This document shows, one piece after another, positions 32,187 to 41,800 of a stretch of DNA of 64,000 bases. Each line of letters starts with the position of its first letter. Within the stretch, counting starts at the first letter, position 1. The translations under genes were made by a program, and so were the position numbers. The notes beneath the pieces are model-generated. The model was not told where the DNA came from. It did no database searches and saw nothing but the letters and a program-made list of their open reading frames with translations. The DNA is from Colimorpha sp045576855 (GTDB lineage Bacteria > Bacteroidota > Bacteroidia > Bacteroidales > P3): NCBI GenBank assembly GCA_045576855.1, contig JAZNHG010000038.1, forward strand, positions 19,502 through 83,501. Direction: 5' to 3'.

Positions 32187-33521
32187 ATGGTGTGGACAAT
32201 AGTCATAGTGGCTGTGGTGGCGTTGGCGCTGGGTGGGCTGCTGGGGTGGCTGCTGATGCGCCCCCGCATGGCATCGCTCGGCGAACGCCTGCTGGCCTCG
32301 GAGGCTGAGCGCGAGCGCAAGGCGTCGGTGGAGGCCACGCTGAACGGACGTCTGGAGCAGATGGACCGGGAGTTGCGCCAGCTGCAGGTGGAGCGTGGTT
32401 CGCTGCAGAAAGAGATAGCGCTGCTCAAAGAGCAGGCCGGACTCGACGAGCTGAGCCGCCGCGAGGACTTTGCCCGCCAGCTGCAGATGGTGCAGGAACA
32501 GCTGAAGAACGAGACGCGCCAGCTGCTGGACCAGCGGGCCCAGGCGCTGGGCAAGAGCAACAACGAGCAGATGAACGGCGTGGTGGCCCCGCTGAAGGAG
32601 CAGTTGGAGGCCATGCGCCGCCAGGTGAACGAGAGCATGAAGACCACGTCGGAGAACCGGGCCTCGATAGAGAAAGCCATCGAGGTGCTCGTGAACCGCA
32701 CCGAGCAGATGGCCGGCGAGGCCAACAACCTGGCCCGTGCCCTGAAGGGAGAGAACAAGACCCAGGGCAACTGGGGCGAGATGGTGCTGGACACCCTGCT
32801 CGAGAACTCGGGACTGGAGAAGGGCGTACACTACGAGACACAGGTCACCATGCGCGACGACCAGGGACGCGTGCTGAACAACGAGCAGACGGGCCAGCGA
32901 ATGATACCGGACGTCATAGTGCACTATCCCGATGGCAAGGACGTAATCATCGACTCCAAGGTGTCGCTGACGGCCTATCTGGACTACTGCAATGCCGAAA
33001 CCGACGACGAGAAGACCCAGGCTGCCCAGCGCCATGTGGCGTCGGTGTGGCAGCACGTCAGGGAGCTGCGCCAGAAGAACTACTCCGCCTACATCAAGCC
33101 TCCGCGCGAGGCATTGAAGTATATGATTATGTTTATCCCCAACGAGTCGGCCCTGCAGCTGGCTCTGCACGAGGACGAACATCTGTGGCGCACAGCCTTC
33201 GAGCAGGGAATCTGCATCACCTCCGAGCAGAACCTCATCGTGCTGCTGCGCATGATACAGCTGGCCTGGACGCAGGTGCAGCAGTTCCAGAATCAGAAAG
33301 AGATTATGTCGCAGGCCAGCACACTGCTGGACCGTGTGCAGCGCTTTGTGGACCGCTTCGAGAAGGTGAACAGCAGTATCGACAAACTGCGTGCCGACTA
33401 CGACGAGGCCCGCCGCTCGTTCGACGGTCGGCAGGGCATACTTGGCGCCGCCAAGGCGATGGAGCGCCTGGGCGCAAAGGGCACCCAGCAGCGTGTGTTG
33501 CCCGAGCCTGCGGATGACTGA
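32187..33521 (+). CDS. rmuC: RmuC-family DNA recombination protein
   Basis: A 444-residue protein with one N-terminal membrane helix (residues about 3-24), a long coiled coil (about 35-190, rich in Glu, Gln and Leu heptads) and the RmuC domain. The domain is marked by NKTQGNWGEMVLDTLLENSGL, PDVIVHYPDGKDVIIDSKVSL and YMIMFIPNESAL. RmuC proteins limit inversions at short repeats, which is of interest given the many inverted repeats in this genome. It starts 3 bp after folE. Confidence 0.93.
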   Translation: MVWTIVIVAVVALALGGLLGWLLMRPRMASLGERLLASEAERERKASVEATLNGRLEQMDRELRQLQVERGSLQKEIALLKEQAGLDELSRREDFARQLQMVQEQLKNETRQLLDQRAQALGKSNNEQMNGVVAPLKEQLEAMRRQVNESMKTTSENRASIEKAIEVLVNRTEQMAGEANNLARALKGENKTQGNWGEMVLDTLLENSGLEKGVHYETQVTMRDDQGRVLNNEQTGQRMIPDVIVHYPDGKDVIIDSKVSLTAYLDYCNAETDDEKTQAAQRHVASVWQHVRELRQKNYSAYIKPPREALKYMIMFIPNESALQLALHEDEHLWRTAFEQGICITSEQNLIVLLRMIQLAWTQVQQFQNQKEIMSQASTLLDRVQRFVDRFEKVNSSIDKLRADYDEARRSFDGRQGILGAAKAMERLGAKGTQQRVLPEPADD

Positions 33522-33554
33522 TACCAAACCAAGCAGAACAAACCCTACCATACA

Positions 33555-34196
33555 ATGAAGAGAATAGCGACACTACTGGTACTGCTGGCGGCCATGCTGC
33601 CGCTGCAGGCCCAAATCACCCATTCCGACCACGGACAGGTTGACCGACAGGCCGATGCGCTGCTCAAGCGTGCGGCTGCCCAGTTCGGCAATGTCAGCTT
33701 CAAGGTGACGGCCTCGATGCTCGACGCGCAGAAGAAAGAGACCCTGCGGCAGTCGGCCCAGGTGCTCTACTGCAAGGGCTGCTACCGAGTGTCGGTGGCC
33801 GACCAGGAGGTGATATGCGACGGCAAGACCGTCTGGCAGTGGAACAAGAAAGCCCGTGAGGTGGCGGTGAACAATATGGGTACCGACGATGTGGACCTGA
33901 TGAACCCCGCCCGCCTGCTGAAGAACTACGACCAGAGCTTCCGCGCCAAATATATACGCACCGACGAGGGGGTGGCCGTGGTCGACCTGCAGCCGCGTTC
34001 GGCGCGCTCGTTCCACAAGATACGTCTGTATGTGAACGAGAAAAGTGGTCTGCTGCAGCGGATGGAGGTGCACAAGTATGACTCCAGCCGTGAGGTGTAT
34101 GAGATTACGGAGTTCAAGCGGGCCTCCACGCCAGCCTCCAAATTCACCTTCGACCCGCAGCAGCATCCGGAAGTCGAACTAATAGACATGAGATGA
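33555..34196 (+). CDS. LolA-like outer-membrane lipoprotein carrier
   Basis: A 213-residue protein with a signal peptide cleaved after about residue 19 (PLQAQ). The rest fits a LolA-like fold: a string of beta strands with NVSFKVTASM, CYRVSVADQEVICDGKTVWQWNKK and KSGLLQRMEVHKYD. In Bacteroidota such proteins probably carry lipoproteins across the periplasm. Its stop overlaps the tsaB start (ATGA). Confidence 0.85.
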   Translation: MKRIATLLVLLAAMLPLQAQITHSDHGQVDRQADALLKRAAAQFGNVSFKVTASMLDAQKKETLRQSAQVLYCKGCYRVSVADQEVICDGKTVWQWNKKAREVAVNNMGTDDVDLMNPARLLKNYDQSFRAKYIRTDEGVAVVDLQPRSARSFHKIRLYVNEKSGLLQRMEVHKYDSSREVYEITEFKRASTPASKFTFDPQQHPEVELIDMR

Positions 34197-34873
34197 GAAT
34201 ACTGATGATAGAGACCGCCACCGCCGTGTGCTCGGTGGCTATGGCCGAGGATGGCAGGGTGGTGGCCCGCCGCGAGTGCGACGCGCCTAACGCTCATAGT
34301 ACTCAACTGCCCCTGTTTGTCAAGGAACTGCTGGCCGGGGGCAAGCCCGATGCTGTCGGCGTCAGCGCCGGTCCTGGCAGTTATACGGGTCTGCGCATCG
34401 GTGTCAGCACTGCAAAAGGACTCTGCTACGCCCTAGATATCCCACTGGTCTCGGTGCCCACTCTGCTGGGTATGGCCAACCTCTACTACCTACAACACCA
34501 GGACTATCAGGGGTTCGTATGCCCTATGATTGACGCCCGCCGCATGGAGTGCTACACTATGGTGGTGGGTAGTCAAGGGGTGCTCCGCGCCACGCAAGCC
34601 GATGTCATCGTGCCGGGCTTCTACGACGAGTGGCTTGACAAGGGAGAAGTGGCCTTCATCGGCGACGGCGCCGCCAAGACGCGCGACATCCTGGGTGTGC
34701 ATCCCAACGCCCGTTTCGACAGCGCGTTCCGCATCAGTGCCGAAGGCATGTTGCCGCTGGTCGAGCAGAAGCTGCAGCTCGGCCAGACCGAGGATGTGGC
34801 CTACTTTGAGCCCTTCTACCTCAAGGACTTCGTCGCCAAAAAGAGTGTCGTCCACGGGCTGCGGGATAATTAA
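34193..34873 (+). CDS. tsaB: tRNA threonylcarbamoyladenosine biosynthesis protein TsaB
   Basis: A 226-residue ASKHA-fold protein that assists TsaD in making t6A37 of tRNA. The signatures are ILMIETATAVCSVA at the N-terminus, the conserved GVSAGPGSYTGLRIGVSTAKGL loop (residues about 56-77) and PMIDARRMECY. It starts within the last codons of the LolA-like gene. Confidence 0.93.
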   Translation: MRILMIETATAVCSVAMAEDGRVVARRECDAPNAHSTQLPLFVKELLAGGKPDAVGVSAGPGSYTGLRIGVSTAKGLCYALDIPLVSVPTLLGMANLYYLQHQDYQGFVCPMIDARRMECYTMVVGSQGVLRATQADVIVPGFYDEWLDKGEVAFIGDGAAKTRDILGVHPNARFDSAFRISAEGMLPLVEQKLQLGQTEDVAYFEPFYLKDFVAKKSVVHGLRDN

Positions 34874-34875
34874 GA

Positions 34876-34991
34876 AACGGCGAATTATGCTAATTGAACG
34901 AATCTATGCAGGTCTTGTGAAAACGGCAGTGCTGATCGATTACTCGAGGTCTCACTGCGCCAGCTTCGTATAATTCGAATAATTCGCCGTT
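34876..34991. repeat. 116-bp element with 13-bp terminal inverted repeats
   Basis: AACGGCGAATTAT (34876-34888) and ATAATTCGCCGTT (34979-34991) are perfect inverted repeats around a 90-bp interior. Inside are further partial words (CTAATTGAACGAAT, TTCGTATAATTCG). It fills the spacer between tsaB and the permease. Confidence 0.8.
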
Positions 34992-35005
34992 AAAAGAAAA
35001 TAGTC

Positions 35006-36085
35006 ATGATACGTTTTATTTCAAAACGCCTCCTCTATGGCCTTCTCGTTCTCCTCGGCGTGGTCACCCTCGTCTTCTTCCTGTTCAACATCCTGCCGGG
35101 TGATCCTGCTCGCATGATGCTTGGCCAGCGGGCCGACCAGGAGAGTATCGACATCATCAACCGCGACTTGGGGCGCGACAAGCCCGTGGGGCTGCAATAT
35201 CTAAACTATCTCAACGACCTCGTCCCCATCTCGGTACACAACAACGCCGACTCTACAAACTACTTCTTCCTGGCCGACGACAAGTATGCTCCCTACACCA
35301 CGCTGCTGAAGGTGGGCAACACGTCGGTGGTACTGAAGGCTCCCTATCTGCGGCGCAGCTACCAGAGTCAGCGCAAGGTGAGCGATATCCTGCGGTCAGC
35401 CTTCCCGCAGACTGCAGTCTTGGCCTTGGTAGCTATGATATTTGCACTGGCGGTGGGCGTCACGCTGGGGGTAGTGTCGGCGTTGCACAAGGATACCTGG
35501 ATAGATCGCCTGATATTGGTACTCAGCACGCTGGGCATGTCGCTGCCGTCGTTTTTCGCAGCCATCCTCATAGCTTGGCTATTTGCCTATGTGCTTGCTG
35601 ACTGGACTGGCCTAAATATGTTTGGCAACCTCTACACCGTGGACGATTATGGCTGTGGAGAATATCTGGACCTGAAGAACCTCATCCTGCCTGCCCTCAC
35701 GCTCGGCATCCGTCCGCTGGCCACGCTCACGCAGCTAACCAAGAACTCGATGCTAGAAGCCCTTAGTCAGGACTATATACGTACCGCCCGAGCCAAGGGG
35801 CTTTCGCATCGCCGTGTTGTGGTGCATCATGCCCTGCGCAACGCCCTGAACCCCGTGGTTACTTCCGCCTCGGGCTGGCTGGCCTCGTTGCTGGCTGGCG
35901 CCGTCTTTGTCGAGTACGTCTTCGACTGGAAGGGCATGGGCGTGGTCATCGTCGACGGACTGGAGAAGTACGACTTCCCTGTCGTCATGGGCACCATCCT
36001 CTTCATCTGTGTCCTGCTGGTCCTCATCAATATCATCACCGACATCCTCTACGGCCTCCTCGACCCCCGCGTCCGGGTCCAGTGA
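35006..36085 (+). CDS. DppB/OppB-type ABC transporter permease
   Basis: A 359-residue inner-membrane permease. The first helix is in residues about 9-30. There is a periplasmic region of about 100 residues, and then five more helices from about residue 130 (FALAVGVTLGVVSAL, SLPSFFAAILIAWLF, WLASLLAGAVFVEYV, MGTILFICVLLVLI). The EAA loop is ALSQDYIRTARAKGLSHRRVV. Peptide importers need a second permease, ATPases and a binding protein; none is next to it here. Confidence 0.9.
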   Translation: MIRFISKRLLYGLLVLLGVVTLVFFLFNILPGDPARMMLGQRADQESIDIINRDLGRDKPVGLQYLNYLNDLVPISVHNNADSTNYFFLADDKYAPYTTLLKVGNTSVVLKAPYLRRSYQSQRKVSDILRSAFPQTAVLALVAMIFALAVGVTLGVVSALHKDTWIDRLILVLSTLGMSLPSFFAAILIAWLFAYVLADWTGLNMFGNLYTVDDYGCGEYLDLKNLILPALTLGIRPLATLTQLTKNSMLEALSQDYIRTARAKGLSHRRVVVHHALRNALNPVVTSASGWLASLLAGAVFVEYVFDWKGMGVVIVDGLEKYDFPVVMGTILFICVLLVLINIITDILYGLLDPRVRVQ

Positions 36086-36113
36086 TCAGTGGGGGGGATG
36101 CAGAGAATTGGGG

Positions 36114-36155
36114 AAAAAACAGAAGCGCATGACTCGACAGAGTCATGCGCTTCTG
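36114..36155 (-). terminator. Terminator of the HDTT-repeat T9SS gene
   Basis: A perfect 16-bp stem (36120-36135 with 36140-36155) with a GACA loop. On the minus strand it is followed by six T (36119-36114), so it ends the minus-strand gene at 36173. On the plus strand no T run follows. Confidence 0.85.
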
Positions 36156-36172
36156 GGTTAGAGAATGGTGCT

Positions 36173-38677
36173 TTACCGGATTACCACTACGCGTCGGGCG
36201 GGGTAGTCGCCAACCTTGACCAGGTAGGTGCCCGATGTCGGTACGTCGAACCGCACGGGCATGTACTCTTCGCGCTTCGTTGCCAGCTGGCGTCCCACGG
36301 CATCGATGAGCGTCACCGGGTGCCCCTCGGCCCCCTCGACCACTACCTGCCCCTGACTGCTGTACACCTTGGCATTTATCGCCTCCACGTCGCCAATGCC
36401 CTCCTCGGTGATATACACCGTGTCGTGAATATACACGGTATCCGTCAGCCATAGCGTATCGGTCTGATAAACCACCGTCGTGTCGTGGATGGTGATATAG
36501 GTGGTGTCATGCATGGTGTAGGGTACCAGTGTGGTGTCGTGGATGGTGATATAGGTGGTGTCATGCACAGCGTAGGGCACCAGTGTGGTGTCGTGAACGA
36601 TGGTGGTGTCGTGCACGGCGTAGGGCACCAGTGTGGTGTCGTGAACGATGGTGGTGTCATGCACGGCGTATGGCACCAGCGTGGTGTCGTGAACGATGGT
36701 GGTGTCATGCACGGCGTAGGGCACCGGCGTAGTGTCGTGAACGATGGTGGTGTCATGCACGGCGTAGGGCACCAGTGTGGTATCATGTATCTCCACCACT
36801 GTGGTGTCGTGTATCAACCGTGTGGCGAACCATTCCACGCTCTGTACACTGCTCAGGCGGTCCACTCCGTCGGTGCAGCCCGAGGTGACGTTGAGCAGTC
36901 GAATCGGGTAGCTTTCGGTGCTGAGGCTGTCCTGCGCCTGTAGCTGCAGGCGTGCCACGGCGCCGCTATTGCTGCTGAAGGGGCTGTTCTGCATCGAGAG
37001 CACCAGCACCCGAAGCGTTGAGTCGTCCAGTCGTGCCGCGCTGACAATATGGTCTTCCGCCCGTTCCGTCAGGCTGATATCCTGTGGCTCTAGGCTGAAT
37101 GCGGTGTGCGGGTACCGCACGTCCATCTGCAAGGCCGTGACGGCGGAATAGTTGTCCAGCATGACGTCCACTTCCGGCGTGGCGGCGCTGGCCTGTTCGT
37201 TGCCTTGCAGGTAGAGCGTGTTGGGCTCATAGCGCTCGGCTGTGAGGTCGATGCGCTTCAGGTCGTTACGCGGGTCGTTGGTGTAGAGCAGCATCTGGGC
37301 GCTGTGGTGCCCCTCGGCGATCCCCGTGTAGCGTATGTGCAGCGTGTCGCGTCCGCTGTTGGCTACCGTCAGCGGCAGGCTCTCTTGTAGTTGCCACCCC
37401 GCCTGTGTGAACACCGCACGGTCCAGCACCAGCGGTGCATTGCCTGTGTTGCGGATGAGCAGTGTCGCTGTGGCCGCTTCGGTCACCGGCGTATTGCCCA
37501 GGTCCAGACTGCTGCCACAGCTGAGGTAGGGACTGTATATGTTCACCGTACCGGTATATACCGCCGACAGCACATTCTGCCCCTGCTCGTTGCCCAAGGC
37601 GGTGCCGAGCAGCCGCAGGGTGTGGCTCCCGTAGCCGTGCAGGCGCAGTTGGAAGCGTGCCACCACTCCGTCGCTGCCGTGCATCGGCGTGTTGCTCAGC
37701 GAGGTCATCAACAGAGTCAGCGTGTCTCCCTGCAGGCCCGCCGTGGCGGTGTAGTCAGGGGTGCGTGTGGCATCCACCGCGAAGCTGCCTTCCACGTAGG
37801 TCAGCGCCTGCGGCAGTTTGATGGCGGTCTGCAGACCCACGATGCTGTCCATGTTGTTCATCCGCAGCTCCACGGTCACCGTGCTGTCGGTGTAGCCGCT
37901 CACCGAGAGGGGCCGCAGCTCGTTCACCGCATAGGGGTCAGCAGCGATTGTGACAACGCTGTCGCCCACCTTTGCGTTGGTGTGCAAGGTGGCGGTCATG
38001 GTGGTGGCGCCGGCCCGCACGGGGCTGTAGGTGAGGGTCACCATCTGCTGTGCTCCGGCAGCTAAAGATGACGGCATTGTACAACCCAGTGTTGTGTCGC
38101 TGAAACTCGCCCCGCTGATGGTCAGCGCCTCGTTGCCGATGTTCTTCACCGTCAGGGTGCGGGTGTAGCTGCTGCGGATGGGTACATGGCCGTAGTCCAC
38201 CGTCGAAGGTGTCACCTGCACCTTCGGCGCCAGCACGGTGACTGTGCCACTCGTGGCGCCGACTGTCAGCGAAGTGCCGTCGGCGGCCGAGAGGAGGTTC
38301 TGTGTGGGCGTCAGCGTGATGTTGCCCGGCTCACGCCCCAGCACTACGCGGAAGGTGAGCAGCTCGCCGCTGTTGCCGCCGTAGGTGGTCAGCGCCAGCG
38401 AGTAGCTGTAGATCCTCAGACTGCCCTCCAGCACCGTGGCCGTCAGCTGGTGCCCGTTGCTGCGGCTGCTGAGCGCTGCGCTGCCCGCCACATACGTAAG
38501 GTTGTCACCCAGCGGGATGAAGGTCTGCAGGGCCGTCACAGCGTCGCTGTTCGTCAACGCCAGCCTCACCGTCACCGTATCCCCCGGATGCCCGCTGCCG
38601 CCTGCAAGCGTCAGCGTGTTCTGCCCCTGCGCACCCAGTGCCCACACTAACAATATCAAAAGAATGTATCTCTTCAT
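36173..38677 (-). CDS. Large secreted repeat protein with HDTT tandem repeats and T9SS C-terminal domain
   Basis: An 834-residue protein starting at the ATG at 38677 (a TTG at 38698 is possible). A signal peptide ends near ALGAQGQ. Three or more cohesin- or DUF1573-like beta-sandwich modules follow (DTVTVRLALTNSDAVTALQT; VTPSTVDYGHVPI; ALQMDVRYPHTAFSLEP). Then comes a tandem array of HDTTLVPYAVHDTTIV units (16 residues, four copies, then two of 18), with variants HDTTYITI and YIHDTVYI. The last 75 residues form a T9SS sorting domain (LIDAVGRQLATKREE, SGTYLVKVG). It is probably exported across the outer membrane; its role is unknown. Confidence 0.82.
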   Translation of the reverse strand: MKRYILLILLVWALGAQGQNTLTLAGGSGHPGDTVTVRLALTNSDAVTALQTFIPLGDNLTYVAGSAALSSRSNGHQLTATVLEGSLRIYSYSLALTTYGGNSGELLTFRVVLGREPGNITLTPTQNLLSAADGTSLTVGATSGTVTVLAPKVQVTPSTVDYGHVPIRSSYTRTLTVKNIGNEALTISGASFSDTTLGCTMPSSLAAGAQQMVTLTYSPVRAGATTMTATLHTNAKVGDSVVTIAADPYAVNELRPLSVSGYTDSTVTVELRMNNMDSIVGLQTAIKLPQALTYVEGSFAVDATRTPDYTATAGLQGDTLTLLMTSLSNTPMHGSDGVVARFQLRLHGYGSHTLRLLGTALGNEQGQNVLSAVYTGTVNIYSPYLSCGSSLDLGNTPVTEAATATLLIRNTGNAPLVLDRAVFTQAGWQLQESLPLTVANSGRDTLHIRYTGIAEGHHSAQMLLYTNDPRNDLKRIDLTAERYEPNTLYLQGNEQASAATPEVDVMLDNYSAVTALQMDVRYPHTAFSLEPQDISLTERAEDHIVSAARLDDSTLRVLVLSMQNSPFSSNSGAVARLQLQAQDSLSTESYPIRLLNVTSGCTDGVDRLSSVQSVEWFATRLIHDTTVVEIHDTTLVPYAVHDTTIVHDTTPVPYAVHDTTIVHDTTLVPYAVHDTTIVHDTTLVPYAVHDTTIVHDTTLVPYAVHDTTYITIHDTTLVPYTMHDTTYITIHDTTVVYQTDTLWLTDTVYIHDTVYITEEGIGDVEAINAKVYSSQGQVVVEGAEGHPVTLIDAVGRQLATKREEYMPVRFDVPTSGTYLVKVGDYPARRVVVIR

Positions 38678-38800
38678 AACCTTATTTGTTTTTCTCAATC
38701 AGATTGTAAACGATTTTAAAAGATATTTGCTTGTATATTATTTCTTTTACATTCTTTTACAATCTGATAGAGTTTTATCTTTGTCATCTGTTTGAGCCGT
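38677..38800. other. Spacer between two T9SS genes with 13-bp inverted repeat
   Basis: ATCAGATTGTAAA (38698-38710) and TTTACAATCTGAT (38756-38768) are perfect inverted repeats with a 45-nt AT-rich interior. The spacer lies upstream of the 36173 gene and downstream of the protease gene, so the repeat may serve as an operator or a leaky terminator. Confidence 0.5.
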
Positions 38801-41800
38801 TATTTCACGATCAGTTTGATTGTCTGGGCTTTCATGCCGTCGGCATAGAGCGTGGCAAAGTAGACCCCGCGTGGCAGCCCCTTGGCGTTCCACTCCAGGC
38901 CGTAGCGCCCCGCCGTCGGCGTACTCACCTCGCGCCGCTCCACCGTCTTGCCCGTCAAGTCGGTGAACGTGACGACCACCTCGCTATAGTTGCCCACCGT
39001 CAGCTCCAGACGCACCTTTTCGCTGAAGGGGTTGGGATAGGCCGTGGCAAACTGTGCCTGCACCGCGCCCAGGTCCACCAGCCCTTCCTGGTCGCCGTTC
39101 ATGGCTATCACGTTGTTGCCCTGCGGGTCGCTCAGTGCCACGCTTTCCACTCTCCACTCTCCACTTTCCACTCGCAGCAGCGCCGTCTTGCCGAAGGGCA
39201 CCGTGGCGCCGCTCATGCTGTAGAAGACCATCGTCAGCTGGCCGCCTTCCTCTACCGTGGCGCACTCGAAGCCGCTGAGGGCTGGCAGCACCTCCACGTC
39301 GGCGCGCGTGCAGCCGCTGAGGGTGAACTGCAGGCCGCTGAGCGGAGTGGGTGTGTCGATGTATAGGGTGTCGTTCTCCAGCGTGTAGACGGCCGTCTGC
39401 GGATCGCCGATACTTTGTGTGCCGGGCCGCCCGTCGGGGTAGAGGATGATGTTGATGATGCTCACGATGTCGAGCACGTTGATGGTGCTGTCGCCGTTCA
39501 CGTCGGCGGCCTCAAAGAGGAAGGGCTGCGGGTTCTGCCCGGTGACGTAGTTGATGGTGGTGATTACGTCGGCCACGTCGACAGCGTAGCTGCCGTTGGC
39601 GTCGCCCGGAATGGTGCTGTGCGGCACGCAGCTGACGGTCTTGCTCGGCGAGTTCTCCGTCAGCGAGGTGCTGAGTATCTTGTAGTAATAGTAGTAACGT
39701 TCGCCCGGTACCACGTCGAAGTCGGTGTACATCGTGTCCTGCACCAGCGTCTGGTTCAGGCGGATGGTGTCCACGGGCATCCAGACGGTGTCGTAGACAT
39801 AACCCGTGCCGCTCGCGTAATGGCGATTTGTCAGCACGCTGTCGTACTGATAGCGGTAGATATTGAAGCCAAGGAAATCGTCGTAGTTCACCTCCTGGTC
39901 GTTCCACTCGAGGTCCACCTTGCCGATGCCCGGCGTGGCCTGGAAGCCCGCGCTCATCGAGCCACTGCTGGCCACCTGCACCTCGAAACGTTGGTTCTCG
40001 ACAGGAATCTCAAAATGCTCGTTATCCTGTGCTCCGCTCACGTAGATGCGGTTCACTCCATCGATGGCGTCGCGACCCGTCAGGGTGAGGTAGGCGGTGT
40101 AGACGGTCGAGTCGGCATTCCACGAGGCGTTCCTGTTGATGGGGGTCTGCGTATAGGGCGGGCGCACTCCCATAGCAAGAATGGGCGTAATGTTGGTATC
40201 CATCGCGCGGTTGAAGTACACATCGAAGCGGTGGGTACCCACGCCGAGGTATTCCACGCTGTCAGGTTCGTCCTGCGGATCGTAGCCATTAACTAAAACC
40301 TTCCACACAATGCCGTGAGTCAGTGGTGACGGACGCATCAGACGCTTGCTGAGGTCGATATATCCAAAGCTTGTAGTTCCTGGAGTCTCGAAATCGTAAA
40401 TTCCTTCACGAATAACATCTTCGCGCGACGAGCCGTAGTAATTAGAATCGGGGATAATAATTGTAACAGAAGAGGTTTCGAAGGATATGTTATGTCCATA
40501 ATTTCCAAAGATATTGTTGCCAATGAATCGACATGTTGTATCATACCATATACCATTAACAAAACGCCCATTCTGAAATACACTTTCAACCCTACTCCAG
40601 TATAAAGCATAACTTTCTGGTCTAGTCTGATTATTGGTCATATTGCAATAATGAAAAAAACCAGGATCAGAATAGTTTATAGAGCTTGTGGAGGTACGTA
40701 TTGGAATCTGTATAAAATTAGTATGAGCAAAATCTACATCTCCAAAAGGTCTGTAGTCGAAAGCCCCATCGAGCCTATTCATATATATACTATTGTGGAC
40801 CAATATTTTCTTGCTGGTTGTGCCAGTTATATTTGCACAATTTTGTTTGGGATAATCAAATATACAGTAGTTAAAAAAACCGCCTGGAGATGAAATAGTA
40901 TTCCACGAAGTCCCCAAATCGGTCTTAGTGAAAGTGATCATACTGTCGGGTTTACCAATAGCCATAATAGTAGCGTTGATGGAGCAACCGTCTTTAATCT
41001 TTACTGTGGTGCCGGGCTTGATAAAGAGGGTGTCGCCACTGGGCAATGCCACATTGTTGGTGACAATATAATGCACGTTGGGGTAGAGTGTGTAGTTGCC
41101 CTGTATCATTCCGTGCAGCTTCACACCATTGGTGACTTGCAAGGTGAAATCGTGCCGCATAGTGTCCTGCGCGTCGGTGGTGGCGGCGCAGAGGGTGAGT
41201 TTGATGCGGCGGCCGTCGACGACAGTCGGAGCAATGCGTATGTCGATGGGGTTTTGGCTCTTGCTGTGGGCGTAGCTTGAAAGCGGCCAGACGAAAGGCA
41301 CCTTGTCGCTGAGCATCTCGATGGTGTTGGTGTCCTCGAATTCCTGGAACTCAAGCCAGATGTAGATGCTGTCGCAAGGGCCCCACACGGTGCGGATGGT
41401 GGGGTAGAGCTGCACGCGCTCGCCGGCATCGGCATACATACTGCTGTCGCCATAGGCGGTGTCGTTCACCTCGATGCTGACGCACTGCAGGCTGGCCGGG
41501 GCAATGCTGTCGGCATTGTAAACGGACCAGATGTCGACGGGCATAAACTCATTGCTATAGTTTATCAGGTCGCCCCACATCACCGCCCAGGTGGGATAGC
41601 TGCGACGCTGCAGCAGACTGGCGATACCTCCTGCCACTAACGGCGTGGCCATACTGGTGCCGTTGTATTGGCGGTAGCCGCCATTGGGCACGGTGCTCAT
41701 AATACCTGCGCCAGGGGCCGAGAGCTCATAGTTGTAGAGCTGGTTCTCGGCCTCGAAGCTGGTGGAGAGGGGGCCGCCGTCGTTGTCGATGTTGCTGAAG

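Noticed and set aside
36485..36943. Plus-strand GVMHGVGHQ-type repeat protein
   Set aside because: It is the reverse reading of the HDTT repeats of the T9SS gene.
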